Origin: Crocosphaera sp038442745
Lineage (GTDB): Bacteria; Cyanobacteriota; Cyanobacteriia; Cyanobacteriales; Microcystaceae
DNA: 7,119 bases
Direction of reading: 5' to 3'
Assembly (NCBI RefSeq): GCF_038442745.1
Contig: NZ_JARVCN010000169.1
Span: 1 to 7,119 of the forward strand
How positions within the stretch are numbered: the first letter of the stretch is position 1; every line of letters starts with the position of its first letter. Shown piece after piece: positions 1 through 6,489 of the stretch. Both the position numbers and the translations under genes were made by a program. A model generated the notes under the pieces. It was not told the DNA's origin, did no database searches, and worked only from the letters and a program-made list of their open reading frames with translations.

Positions 1-74
1 GTTTGGCCTAAGTTTTCGCAGCGAGTGACCCCTGGCTTTTTGAGAAGATACATATATTGTTTATAAAAGTTTCT

Positions 75-82
75 GCGATCGC
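75..82. repeat. HIP1 palindrome GCGATCGC
   Basis: This is an exact copy of the octamer GCGATCGC, the highly iterated palindrome of many cyanobacterial genomes. Near-copies sharing the CGATCG core occur in and just upstream of the 5' half of leuS (around 4720, 4827, 5089 and 5336). It is used here mainly as evidence for a cyanobacterial host. Nothing local suggests a function. Confidence 0.85.
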
Positions 83-97
83 TCATTGATGCTCTAA

Positions 98-199
98 TAA
101 TTTAATGGTTCTATTTTAGATTATTGTCTTGAATAGTATTAGTGAAGGAGATAATATTAAAGATGCATTAAACAAGCAATTGAACTTTATTTAGAATAA
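98..199 (+). pseudogene. HicB-like antitoxin remnant (C-terminal half, frameshifted)
   Basis: No intact reading frame exists here, but three pieces in successive frames spell out a HicB-like pattern. A short piece reads YCLE (122-133). A second reads ISEGDNIKDAL (138-170). A third reads QAIELYLE followed by a TAA stop (173-199). In HicB antitoxins the fold ends with a segment like YC-E-L...(S)-G-x-T-x-E-A...EAIELYLE, so the order and spacing fit if a few bases have been lost at each of two frameshifts. HicB normally neutralises the HicA mRNA interferase. The N-terminal part is not visible and no start codon with a ribosome site was found, so this is dead sequence. It converges on the TOPRIM gene with 14 bases between stop codons. 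The identification rests on short motifs read by eye. Confidence 0.5.
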
Positions 200-213
200 C
201 CTCATTATCCTAT

Positions 214-888
214 TTACTGATATAGTTTATTTAACCAATTAATAAAAGCTTGGAGAACTCCATTATCATATTTCAATACGTTAGCCGTTATTGATAGTCC
301 CATCGGCATTCCTGGTTGCTTTTGCCGAGCTAACCAAGTATGAATCATAGCTTTGGCTCTGTCACCTTTATTATAGCCATTAATTTCTAATTTTTCAAGT
401 TCATCTAAAATTTCGTTAGCTTTATCTTTTAATTGATCATCATCAGCAATTAAATAAGAAACAAAATCTTCTAATTCTCCAGTTAGTTTATTATTTGGCA
501 TTATCCAAACCCCAATTTTAGGTAATTCTTCTTGTTCATAAATCAAACCTTCAGGACAGGGATTTTTAGGAGTATTATCATAACCTACTGACTTTAGCTT
601 ATCACGAATAGCTTGCCATCTTGCTTGTAAGTCTTGATCAGCATCAACAACTATTCCTAATGTTTTTAAATAAGGTTCTTTTAGTCTAATAGGTAAACCT
701 AGTAATAATGCTTCTACTCCTGTTGCTTTCTTTCTATTAGATAATTCTATAGAATCAGGAACTTCTATAGAAAATCGTGAGGGTATGTTGTATTTTTTAC
801 GTAATGCACTGATAACATGAAAATCATTTTTTCCTTCTACTAAAAGCTGTTGTGGGTGAGGTTGACTTGATGTTTTTCTTTTTCCCAT
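214..888 (-). CDS. DUF3226-type TOPRIM domain protein
   Basis: The protein has 224 residues and is probably complete. A TOPRIM fold is indicated by LLVEGKND at 15-22 (catalytic-type Glu18) and GIVVDADQD at 78-86 (Asp82, Asp84), the acidic residues that bind metal in topoisomerases, primases and OLD-type nucleases. The later GVWIMPNN...GELEDF block (126-142) and the C-terminal HTWLARQKQPG-P-GL stretch (183-198) are typical of the DUF3226 family. No membrane segment or signal peptide is seen. The ATG directly follows the TAA of the ATPase gene (TAAATG), and GAGGTG eight bases upstream within the ATPase 3' end serves as ribosome site, so translation is probably coupled. Nuclease activity is inferred from the TOPRIM residues. 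The pairing suggests it is the effector of an ATPase-controlled defence module, which is unproven. Confidence 0.88.
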   Translation of the reverse strand: MGKRKTSSQPHPQQLLVEGKNDFHVISALRKKYNIPSRFSIEVPDSIELSNRKKATGVEALLLGLPIRLKEPYLKTLGIVVDADQDLQARWQAIRDKLKSVGYDNTPKNPCPEGLIYEQEELPKIGVWIMPNNKLTGELEDFVSYLIADDDQLKDKANEILDELEKLEINGYNKGDRAKAMIHTWLARQKQPGMPMGLSITANVLKYDNGVLQAFINWLNKLYQ

Positions 889-2028
889 TTAACGCACCTC
901 AATTCCTTGATCAACAGCAATAGAAATCTCATCTGCTTTATATTCTACTGCCCTAAGTTTTCCGTATTTATCATCTAGTCTAAATAGTTTTCCAACTGAT
1001 TGATTTTCCATGTCTTCTAATGCTTCTTGATAAGCACAAATACAGTCCCAACTATGAGTAGTTGCAAAGATTTGTACATTTAATTCTTCTGCTGTTTTTA
1101 TCAGTAAACGCCACATATCTGTTTGTGCTTCGTAATGTAAACCTGTTTCAATTTCATCGATTAATAATACTCCATTTTCAAGAATAACTGCTGTTGTAAT
1201 TAGTCCTAAAATTCTATTCATTCCTTGTCCCATACTACTTAAAGGAATTGGTTGTCTTTCTCCTTTAATTTTAAGTCTAATTTGTTTAGTATATTGACTA
1301 ACTGTAAAGCCAATTCTTTCAATATCAGGATTAATGATTTTTAAAGCTTCTATCACTTTATCTTCTTTAGGAGTCAGTTGAATCAAGTCCCAATTTTTTT
1401 CAATATCATCAAGATAATCATAATTTAATGGCATAAAAATACTATCAGGAGTGTACAGAATAAGTCTTTCAATACCATTCAAACGAGTTTGATTTGTATT
1501 TTCTGGGGTTTCCTGTATGTAAGTTCCTTGTTGATTAATTTCATAAAATGCTTGTCCACGAGTATTTTTGTTTTCTGTATTTGATTTTTTAAATTCATAA
1601 TTAACCTTAAAACATTCGTCATCTGTAGTTAGTAAATGAAGATTTTTTGACTTTGATTTTTCTAGTTTAAGATTTGTTATTTGAACTTTTCTAAAAAAAT
1701 CGTTGTTGCAAAAAATATCTATGGTTTTATTTATTTGATATTTATGAAAGAGATGTCTAATAAGATATAATTTCATTGTTTTTGACTCTCTTGAATCTTC
1801 TGAAATTAAAGATAAATATTCTTTTCTTAACTTTAATGAATTAATTAAAGTAGTTATTTTGTTATGAAATTTATAATAATAGGATTTATCTAACAAAATA
1901 TAAATAGCTTCCAAGAAACTTGTTTTACCACTGTTATTATTACCAACAATCAAATTAACTTGTGCTAACCCGTCAACTTTAAAATCTTCAAAACAACGAT
2001 AATTTTTAATGCTTAAATCGCGGATCAT
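889..2028 (-). CDS. AAA/ABC-type ATPase (OLD/SMC-like, AAA_15/AAA_21 group)
   Basis: This is a 379-residue ATPase with all the nucleotide-binding elements in order: Walker A GNNNSGKTS (29-37), an ABC-like signature SSMGQGM (264-270), Walker B GVLLIDEIETGLH (286-298, Asp291 and Glu292) and an H-loop FATTHSWD (321-328, His325). The start IRDLSIKNYRCFEDF is the usual first strand of RecF/OLD-type ATPases. The central insert (about 50-190) is rich in Lys, Asn and Ile and poorly conserved in appearance. The ATG has GAGG eight bases upstream, and an in-frame TAA lies 27 bases before it, so the start is secure. It is the first gene of a pair with the TOPRIM protein. By analogy with OLD and PARIS, the ATPase would assemble with and gate the TOPRIM partner, perhaps sensing phage products. 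That role is inference. It is clearly more AT-rich than leuS. Confidence 0.9.
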   Translation of the reverse strand: MIRDLSIKNYRCFEDFKVDGLAQVNLIVGNNNSGKTSFLEAIYILLDKSYYYKFHNKITTLINSLKLRKEYLSLISEDSRESKTMKLYLIRHLFHKYQINKTIDIFCNNDFFRKVQITNLKLEKSKSKNLHLLTTDDECFKVNYEFKKSNTENKNTRGQAFYEINQQGTYIQETPENTNQTRLNGIERLILYTPDSIFMPLNYDYLDDIEKNWDLIQLTPKEDKVIEALKIINPDIERIGFTVSQYTKQIRLKIKGERQPIPLSSMGQGMNRILGLITTAVILENGVLLIDEIETGLHYEAQTDMWRLLIKTAEELNVQIFATTHSWDCICAYQEALEDMENQSVGKLFRLDDKYGKLRAVEYKADEISIAVDQGIEVR

Positions 2029-2037
2029 TTGCTTAAC

Positions 2038-2057
2038 CTCTATATTAGAGTTTTATA
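2038..2057 (-). promoter_or_regulatory. Candidate -10 box and small hairpin over the ATPase ribosome site
   Basis: On the minus strand a TATAAA box (2057-2052) follows the end of the hicA remnant. It is followed by CTCTA-ATA-TAGAG (2050-2038), whose 3' arm shares GAG with the GAGG ribosome site (2040-2037) of the ATPase gene. No convincing -35 hexamer is visible. The stem has only five pairs, so masking of the ribosome site would be weak. Its presence implies that the ATPase/TOPRIM pair could be transcribed independently of the dead hicA gene. Confidence 0.25.
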
Positions 2058-2062
2058 CTATT

Positions 2063-2234
2063 TTACAGTAAATCATTTTCCGTTAATTCTGCTATTTTCA
2101 TTAAAGCTTTTAAGGTTCCTATCTTCAAATCTTGGTTATGGTGAACTGGAATAGAAAAAATTTGAGGCTTTCCTAATTTTTGATAAATATGATGACTTCC
2201 AGTCATCTTTTTTTTGCCAAAAATAAATATCTAA
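2063..2234 (-). pseudogene. HicA toxin remnant (C-terminal part)
   Basis: A 47-codon frame starting at the ATG at 2206 and ending with TAA at 2063 reads MTGSHHIYQK, then FSIPVHHNQDLKIGTLKAL, and ends ENDLL. This is the HicA/YcfA double-stranded RNA-binding-like fold, with the catalytic His of the G-S-H motif, the IPVH strand and the GTL...I helix. HicA cleaves mRNA when free of HicB. Roughly the first 20 residues of a normal HicA are missing from this frame. Upstream, IYFWQKK appears in another frame and would join if one A were removed from the run of eight A at 2208-2215, so a slippage frameshift is likely. A further stop and the start of nuclease-like sequence follow. The surviving 47-codon piece lacks a recognisable ribosome site and is probably not a functional toxin. 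It ends 34 bases before the ATPase start, on the same strand. Confidence 0.72.
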
Positions 2235-2770
2235 AAAAATAGAAAAAGCTTTGAGTTTAACTCAGCCTAATGATATACGTATTGTTGGTAATCTGATTAA
2301 TCCTTGTTTAAAAAAAGAACAACATTCTGAAAATTCGAAAGAACAATATCAAAGAATCAATACTGGGTCAAAAAATTCATAATCAAGGACTGCCTGAATA
2401 TAAAACAGGAAAATATAAACGATATCAGTGGAATAATTTTGAATTAGGTTCTTTAGCAGAATTAAAAATTGCCAAATAATTAGATACAAGAGAGTTAGTA
2501 TTTTTTCCTAACAGTAAATTCCGTACTAAAATAAATCAATTATCGTATATTATCATACCTGATTTTCTTGTTTGTTGTAAAGGTAAATGGAGAATATTAC
2601 AATGTGATCATGAATCTACTCATCCTTGTGCAGTAGAAGAACATCAAAAAGATAGATGTTTTAGAATACATGGTATTAAAGTTATCGAACGTTATGATTA
2701 TGAAGACTGTGTGAAAAATGCTAAAAATGTTGTTGATCAGTTTCTCAACATACTTAATAAAAATCGATAG
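2227..2770 (+). pseudogene. Broken PD-(D/E)XK / DUF559-like nuclease gene
   Basis: Plus-strand sequence reads as one protein interrupted twice. Frame one (2227-2379) gives a lysine-rich N-terminal part containing SLTQPNDIRIVGNLINP and ends at TAA 2380-2382. Removing one A from the six-A run at 2370-2375 continues it as KIHNQGLPEYKTGKYKRYQW. A TAA at 2477-2479 then interrupts GSLAELKIAK*LDTRELVFFP. After that the frame is open to TAG at 2768-2770. The core shows IIPDFLVCCKGKWRILQCDHE, then HQKDRCFRIHGIKVIERYDYE and VVDQFLNIL. This matches the layout of a cyanobacterial PD-(D/E)XK-type family in which PDFLV...ILEVDGE is usual. The Glu of ILE is Gln here, so a likely active-site residue is also lost. 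The true start is missing, apparently at the junction with the hicA remnant. Family assignment is by eye. Confidence 0.62.
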
Positions 2771-2777
2771 TTTGTAA

Positions 2778-2796
2778 GGTGGGCAAAATACCCACC
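2778..2796. terminator. Intergenic hairpin between leuS and nuclease pseudogene
   Basis: GGTGGG (2778-2783) and CCCACC (2791-2796) form a perfect six-pair stem with a seven-base loop, extended by a G-U wobble when read from the minus strand. It starts eight bases past the leuS stop codon, between two convergent frames, which suits a bidirectional terminator or mRNA 3'-end stabiliser. There is no run of T after either arm, so a classical Rho-independent terminator is not supported. Confidence 0.4.
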
Positions 2797-2804
2797 CGAC
2801 GGGG

Positions 2805-5366
2805 CTATTTAGGAACTACAAAGTTAACTAATTTTCCAGGGACAACAATCACTTTTTTAACCTCTTTTCCGTCTAAGTTTCGTTGACCAATATCAGACTC
2901 ACGGGCTAATTTTTCTAACTCCTCTTTACTGGAATTAGCAGGTACTTGAATTGTTCCCCTTGTTTTACCCATAATTTGAATCACTAGGGTAATTTCATCT
3001 ACCACTAAAGCAGTAGGATCAACCTGTGGCCAAGTTTCTAAATGGATTGAATGATCATGCCCCAAATTATGCCATAATTCCTCAGCAATATGAGGGGCAA
3101 ACGGTGCCAGTAAAATCAATAAGGTTTCGATTCCTTCTCTATAAACCGCAGAATCAATACATTTGGCATCATTCAACGCATTACTTAACTTCATCAACTC
3201 CGAAACTGCGGTATTAAATTGATAGTCTCCTTCTAAGTCTTCAGATATCTCTTTAATAGCGGTATGTATTGCACGTCTTAATCCTTTCTCTTCCTTGCTA
3301 AATTCCTTGTTACTAATAACTTCAGGTTTCTTTTCTACATAACCATTAACTAAACGCCATACCCGATTTAAAAAGCGGAATTGTCCTTCAACATCCGCAT
3401 CATCCCATTCTAAATCTTTCTCAGGAGGAGCTTTAAATAAGATGAACATTCTAGCAGTATCTGCACCATATTTTCCTAATACTTTTTTGGGATCAACTCC
3501 GTTATATTTAGATTTAGACATCTTCTCATAAAACACATCTAAATCATCTCCTGTATCGGGATCTTTGGGACTTTCAGGGTTCACTTTATCTACAGGGATA
3601 TATTTACCGGTTTTGGGGTTTTTATAGGCCATTGCTTGCACCATTCCCTGTGTCAAAAGACGGTTAAAAGGTTCATCTACATTTACTAAACCTCTGTCTC
3701 GCAATACTTTAGTAAAAAAGCGAGAATATAACAGGTGTAAAATAGCGTGTTCAATACCACCAACATATTGATCAACATTCATCCAATCATTGGCTTTTTC
3801 TAACTTAAATGCTTCTTGATCATTGATTGCATCTGTGTAACGTAAATAGTACCAAGAAGAATCAATAAATGTGTCCATTGTATCTGTTTCACGCTTCGCA
3901 GGTTCACTACAATTGGGACAAGGAACATTGATCCAATCTTCCATTTTTGCCAAAGGAGAAGCTCCACGACCTGTAAATTCCACATTTTCGGGCAATTTAA
4001 CAGGTAAATCTGCATCAGGAACCGGAACCGTTCCACAATTGGGACAATGCACCACTGGAATAGGACAACCCCAATAACGCTGACGAGAAATCAACCAATC
4101 TCGTAAACGATACTGTATCCTTGCTTTCCCGTAACCCTGTTTCTCTGCATAGTCAATAATAGCGGTTTTGCCTTCAGTGGACTGCATTCCATCAAAATCA
4201 CTGGAATTAACCATAATTCCAGGTTCGGTGTACGCTTCGGTCAACGTGGGGTTATTATCCTCGGAATTTTCAGGAACAATAACCACTTTTATCGGTAACT
4301 GTTTCTCTGTTGCAAACTTAAAGTCACGGGTATCGTGTGCAGGTACACCCATCACCGCACCGGTACCATATTCATACAATACATAATCTGCAATCAAGAT
4401 AGGGATTTCTTCACCGTTGAAGGGGTTAATAGCAGTCCCTCCCGTCAATATACCCCGTTTGGGTTTATCTTCTGCTGTGCGTTCAATTTCGCTTTCATTA
4501 GATACCTCTTCAATAAACCCTTCTACGGCGGCTTTTTGCCCCTCTGTGGTCACTTTTGGGGTTAAAGGGTGTTCCGGGGCCAACACTACATAAGTCACCC
4601 CGTAAACGGTATCGGGACGGGTGGTAAAGACAGCTATTTTTTCGTCGCTATCCTTGACAGGGAACTCTAAGTATGCACCCACAGACTTGCCGATCCAGTT
4701 TTCCTGCATTAATTTTACGCGATCGGGCCATCCTGAGAGTTTATCCAAGTCGGTTAATAATTGTTCTGCATAGTCGGTAATTTTGAAGAACCACTGACGC
4801 AACAGTTTCCGTTCTACTTTAGCACCCGATCGCCAGGAATATCCTTCACTGTCAACCTGTTCATTCGCTAACACAGTTTGGTCTACCGGGTCCCAGTTAA
4901 CTGCTGCTTCCTTCTGATAAGCTAACCCTGCTTGATAAAATTGCAAGAATAACCATTGCGTCCATTTGTAATAGTCGGGGAAACAGGTTGCCACTTCTCG
5001 ATCCCAGTCGATAGACAGTCCCAAAGTTTGCAACTGTTGCCTCATTTGGGCAATATTTTGCTTAGTCCAGTCTGCGGGGGGAATATTGCGATCGATGGCT
5101 GCATTTTCCGCCGGAAGTCCGAACGCATCCCACCCCATCGGATGTAAGACTCGGTATCCTTGCAATCGTTTGAGACGGGCGATCACATCTGTAATAACAT
5201 AGTTGCGAACATGGCCCATGTGTAGGTTTCCTGACGGGTAGGGAAACATGGATAAAGCGTAAAATTTGGGTTTATCGCTGTTTTCTGGGGTCTTGTCTAA
5301 CCCTTGTTTAACCCACTGTTGTTGCCATTTTTGTTCGATCGCTGCTGCGTTATATTGGGACTCCAC
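2805..5366 (-). CDS. leuS: Leucyl-tRNA synthetase
   Basis: This 853-residue cytosolic enzyme charges tRNA-Leu with leucine using ATP and is a full-length bacterial-type class I synthetase. The HIGH motif appears as HMGH (49-52) in the conserved PYPSGNLHMGHVRNY block, and the KMSKS loop is at 615-619. The CP1 editing domain carries TTRPD (248-252) and GTGAVMGVPAHDTRD (334-348), including Asp345, the residue that orients mischarged amino acid for hydrolysis in this family. Two CPNC pairs (441-444 and 483-486) form a zinc-binding module. The anticodon-binding domain and a C-terminal domain (about 790-853) complete the protein. The start is GTG at 5366 with GGAG nine bases upstream. No in-frame ATG fits better. 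It ends with TAG just before a hairpin. Composition is less AT-rich than its neighbours, as expected for a resident core gene. Confidence 0.98.
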   Translation of the reverse strand: MESQYNAAAIEQKWQQQWVKQGLDKTPENSDKPKFYALSMFPYPSGNLHMGHVRNYVITDVIARLKRLQGYRVLHPMGWDAFGLPAENAAIDRNIPPADWTKQNIAQMRQQLQTLGLSIDWDREVATCFPDYYKWTQWLFLQFYQAGLAYQKEAAVNWDPVDQTVLANEQVDSEGYSWRSGAKVERKLLRQWFFKITDYAEQLLTDLDKLSGWPDRVKLMQENWIGKSVGAYLEFPVKDSDEKIAVFTTRPDTVYGVTYVVLAPEHPLTPKVTTEGQKAAVEGFIEEVSNESEIERTAEDKPKRGILTGGTAINPFNGEEIPILIADYVLYEYGTGAVMGVPAHDTRDFKFATEKQLPIKVVIVPENSEDNNPTLTEAYTEPGIMVNSSDFDGMQSTEGKTAIIDYAEKQGYGKARIQYRLRDWLISRQRYWGCPIPVVHCPNCGTVPVPDADLPVKLPENVEFTGRGASPLAKMEDWINVPCPNCSEPAKRETDTMDTFIDSSWYYLRYTDAINDQEAFKLEKANDWMNVDQYVGGIEHAILHLLYSRFFTKVLRDRGLVNVDEPFNRLLTQGMVQAMAYKNPKTGKYIPVDKVNPESPKDPDTGDDLDVFYEKMSKSKYNGVDPKKVLGKYGADTARMFILFKAPPEKDLEWDDADVEGQFRFLNRVWRLVNGYVEKKPEVISNKEFSKEEKGLRRAIHTAIKEISEDLEGDYQFNTAVSELMKLSNALNDAKCIDSAVYREGIETLLILLAPFAPHIAEELWHNLGHDHSIHLETWPQVDPTALVVDEITLVIQIMGKTRGTIQVPANSSKEELEKLARESDIGQRNLDGKEVKKVIVVPGKLVNFVVPK

Positions 5367-5398
5367 GAATGTTTACTCCACTGCTATTTTCATAATTA

Positions 5399-5404
5399 AT
5401 TATC
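5399..5404 (-). promoter_or_regulatory. Candidate -10 box for leuS
   Basis: GATAAT on the minus strand (5404-5399) lies 33 bases before the leuS GTG and would give a 5' leader of roughly 25 bases containing GGAG. No recognisable -35 hexamer lies 16-18 bases further upstream, where the heptamer array begins. The call rests on one hexamer. Confidence 0.25.
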
Positions 5405-5416
5405 CCTGATCTGATT

Positions 5417-5451
5417 CAGTTATCGGTTATTAGTTATCAGTGAGCAGTTTT
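5417..5451. repeat. Degenerate tandem heptamer array (STRR-like)
   Basis: Five consecutive 7-base units are visible: CAGTTAT, CGGTTAT, TAGTTAT, CAGTGAG and CAGTTTT. Each differs from CAGTTAT by up to three bases. Short tandem heptamers of this kind are widespread between genes in cyanobacteria. The array lies just upstream of the candidate leuS -10 box and may occupy the leuS -35 region. Confidence 0.6.
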
Positions 5452-5531
5452 TTGTATTTGAAAGGGGAGGTTAGGAAGCGATTATTTTTACAATCTTTTT
5501 AACAATTACACTACATTCAGCGTCAAACTTA

Positions 5532-5561
5532 GACTTATAAACAAAAAGTTTCGTTTATAAT
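5532..5561 (+). promoter_or_regulatory. Candidate promoter of the 294-residue gene with overlapping 8-bp inverted repeat
   Basis: A perfect TATAAT -10 box (5556-5561) lies 34 bases before the ATG at 5596. The best -35 candidate is GACTTA (5532-5537), a poor match, with an 18-base spacer. The arms TTATAAAC (5535-5542) and GTTTATAA (5553-5560) are perfect inverted repeats 10 bases apart, centre to centre 18 bases. The right arm covers the -10 box and the left arm covers the end of the -35 region. This is the geometry expected of a dimeric repressor operator, possibly autoregulatory. No regulator is identified. Confidence 0.45.
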
Positions 5562-5595
5562 ACAGTTAATCATCTGAGAGAATAGTGCTTAAGGT

Positions 5596-6480
5596 ATGAG
5601 TCAAAAAACGATTACAGTCCATTTTTATCGTGTGGAAATCAGTGAAACAGGAACTTTATCTTTTGAGTCATTAATTGAACAAGTATTAGATAAGCCAAGA
5701 GAACAAAGAATGATGCAAATTAGAGCAGCACCTCTATGGTTATATGATGCTTCTATAGATAGGGAGTTTGTGGAAGGTGATATGATTCGCTTAGGAATGA
5801 ATGAAATTCCTCCCAAAGGTGATCTTACAGGAAATATTGAAAATATTTACTTAAATGATAACGAAGGTTTAGTAATGCAATCAGCTTTCTTGTATCATAT
5901 TCCAACTAAGGTACTACTATTACAAAATCGTCAGGGTGGTATATCCCCTAACAATCTAGCTAAATACTTAATGGAAATCAATAAAATTGATAACACTATT
6001 TTTGTAGATCCAATACTTTCACCGGAAATTTTGAGAAAACTCGAAAATATGAAGGATGTCCGTAATATTGAAGTTAAAGTAGCAAAATTAGATAACTTAG
6101 AAATTTTTGCTCCTGATGATCTTGCCGTAAAAGACATTAACGAAATGCGTCAATATTTTCAAGCACCTAGCTTAGAGTTAAAGTTATCTGTTGGAAGAGC
6201 AAAACATCAATCACTCGAACCACAAAAAAGCAAAAATTTTTTAAGAAATATGTTAAGATTAGGGGGAAATAATACACCAGTTAAAAAACTAAGAATTTCT
6301 GGTCATACTGATGATAATGAATTATTAAAAATTAACTTACTAGAGGATAGAATGTCAGCGAAGATAAAACATGATTTTAAAGATCGTACTCTTGGTTATG
6401 ATGAAAGAAAAGAAATCTTAAAACAAGCATGGGAGAAAAAAAGTAAAGAAATATTAAAGATGTCTGAAACATCTCAATAA
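5596..6480 (+). CDS. Uncharacterised 294-residue protein, possibly DUF6731-like
   Basis: I do not recognise this gene with certainty. The protein begins with a strand TITVHFYRVEI (5-15). Its most conserved-looking block is NEGLVMQSAFLYHIPTK followed by VLLLQNRQGGISPNNLAKYL (88-125), a pattern I associate loosely with the DUF6731 group of accessory and phage-linked proteins. The C-terminal 70 residues are highly charged and probably helical (DRMSAKIKHDFKDR, KKSKEILKMSE). There are no membrane segments, signal peptide or obvious catalytic motif, so it should be cytosolic. An in-frame TAA lies directly before GGT-ATG, which fixes the start at 5596. AAGG sits only one base before the ATG and GAGAG fifteen bases before, so the ribosome site is unusual. 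The gene is AT-rich, has its own promoter candidate, and converges on the membrane-protein gene. Confidence 0.85.
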   Translation: MSQKTITVHFYRVEISETGTLSFESLIEQVLDKPREQRMMQIRAAPLWLYDASIDREFVEGDMIRLGMNEIPPKGDLTGNIENIYLNDNEGLVMQSAFLYHIPTKVLLLQNRQGGISPNNLAKYLMEINKIDNTIFVDPILSPEILRKLENMKDVRNIEVKVAKLDNLEIFAPDDLAVKDINEMRQYFQAPSLELKLSVGRAKHQSLEPQKSKNFLRNMLRLGGNNTPVKKLRISGHTDDNELLKINLLEDRMSAKIKHDFKDRTLGYDERKEILKQAWEKKSKEILKMSETSQ

Positions 6481-6489
6481 ATTAGTCTT

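Noticed and set aside
1..66. Short frames leaving the left edge on the plus strand (to TAA at 64) and on the minus strand (from ATG at 53)
   Set aside because: Neither translation has recognisable motifs or a ribosome site. Both are too short to support a gene.
2477..2770. The open stretch after the TAA at 2477 as a small independent nuclease-domain gene
   Set aside because: There is no in-frame ATG with a ribosome site in this stretch, and its N-terminal half clearly continues from sequence before the stop. It is treated as part of the pseudogene.
2778..2796. The GGTGGG/CCCACC hairpin as a true Rho-independent terminator
   Set aside because: No T-run follows the stem on either strand. It is reported only as a hairpin with a possible termination or stabilising role.
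3026..5147. Several open frames of about 60-80 codons inside leuS on both strands
   Set aside because: They are all shadows of the leuS coding sequence. None has a convincing ribosome site or a recognisable protein pattern.
5367..5595. A T-box or other riboswitch upstream of leuS
   Set aside because: No T-box consensus, specifier loop or terminator/antiterminator pair is visible. The leader predicted from the candidate -10 box is only about 25 bases.
5625..6137. Two minus-strand open frames opposite the 294-residue gene
   Set aside because: The plus-strand gene has its own promoter candidate and a coherent protein. The opposite frames have low-complexity Ser/Ile-rich translations typical of antisense shadows.
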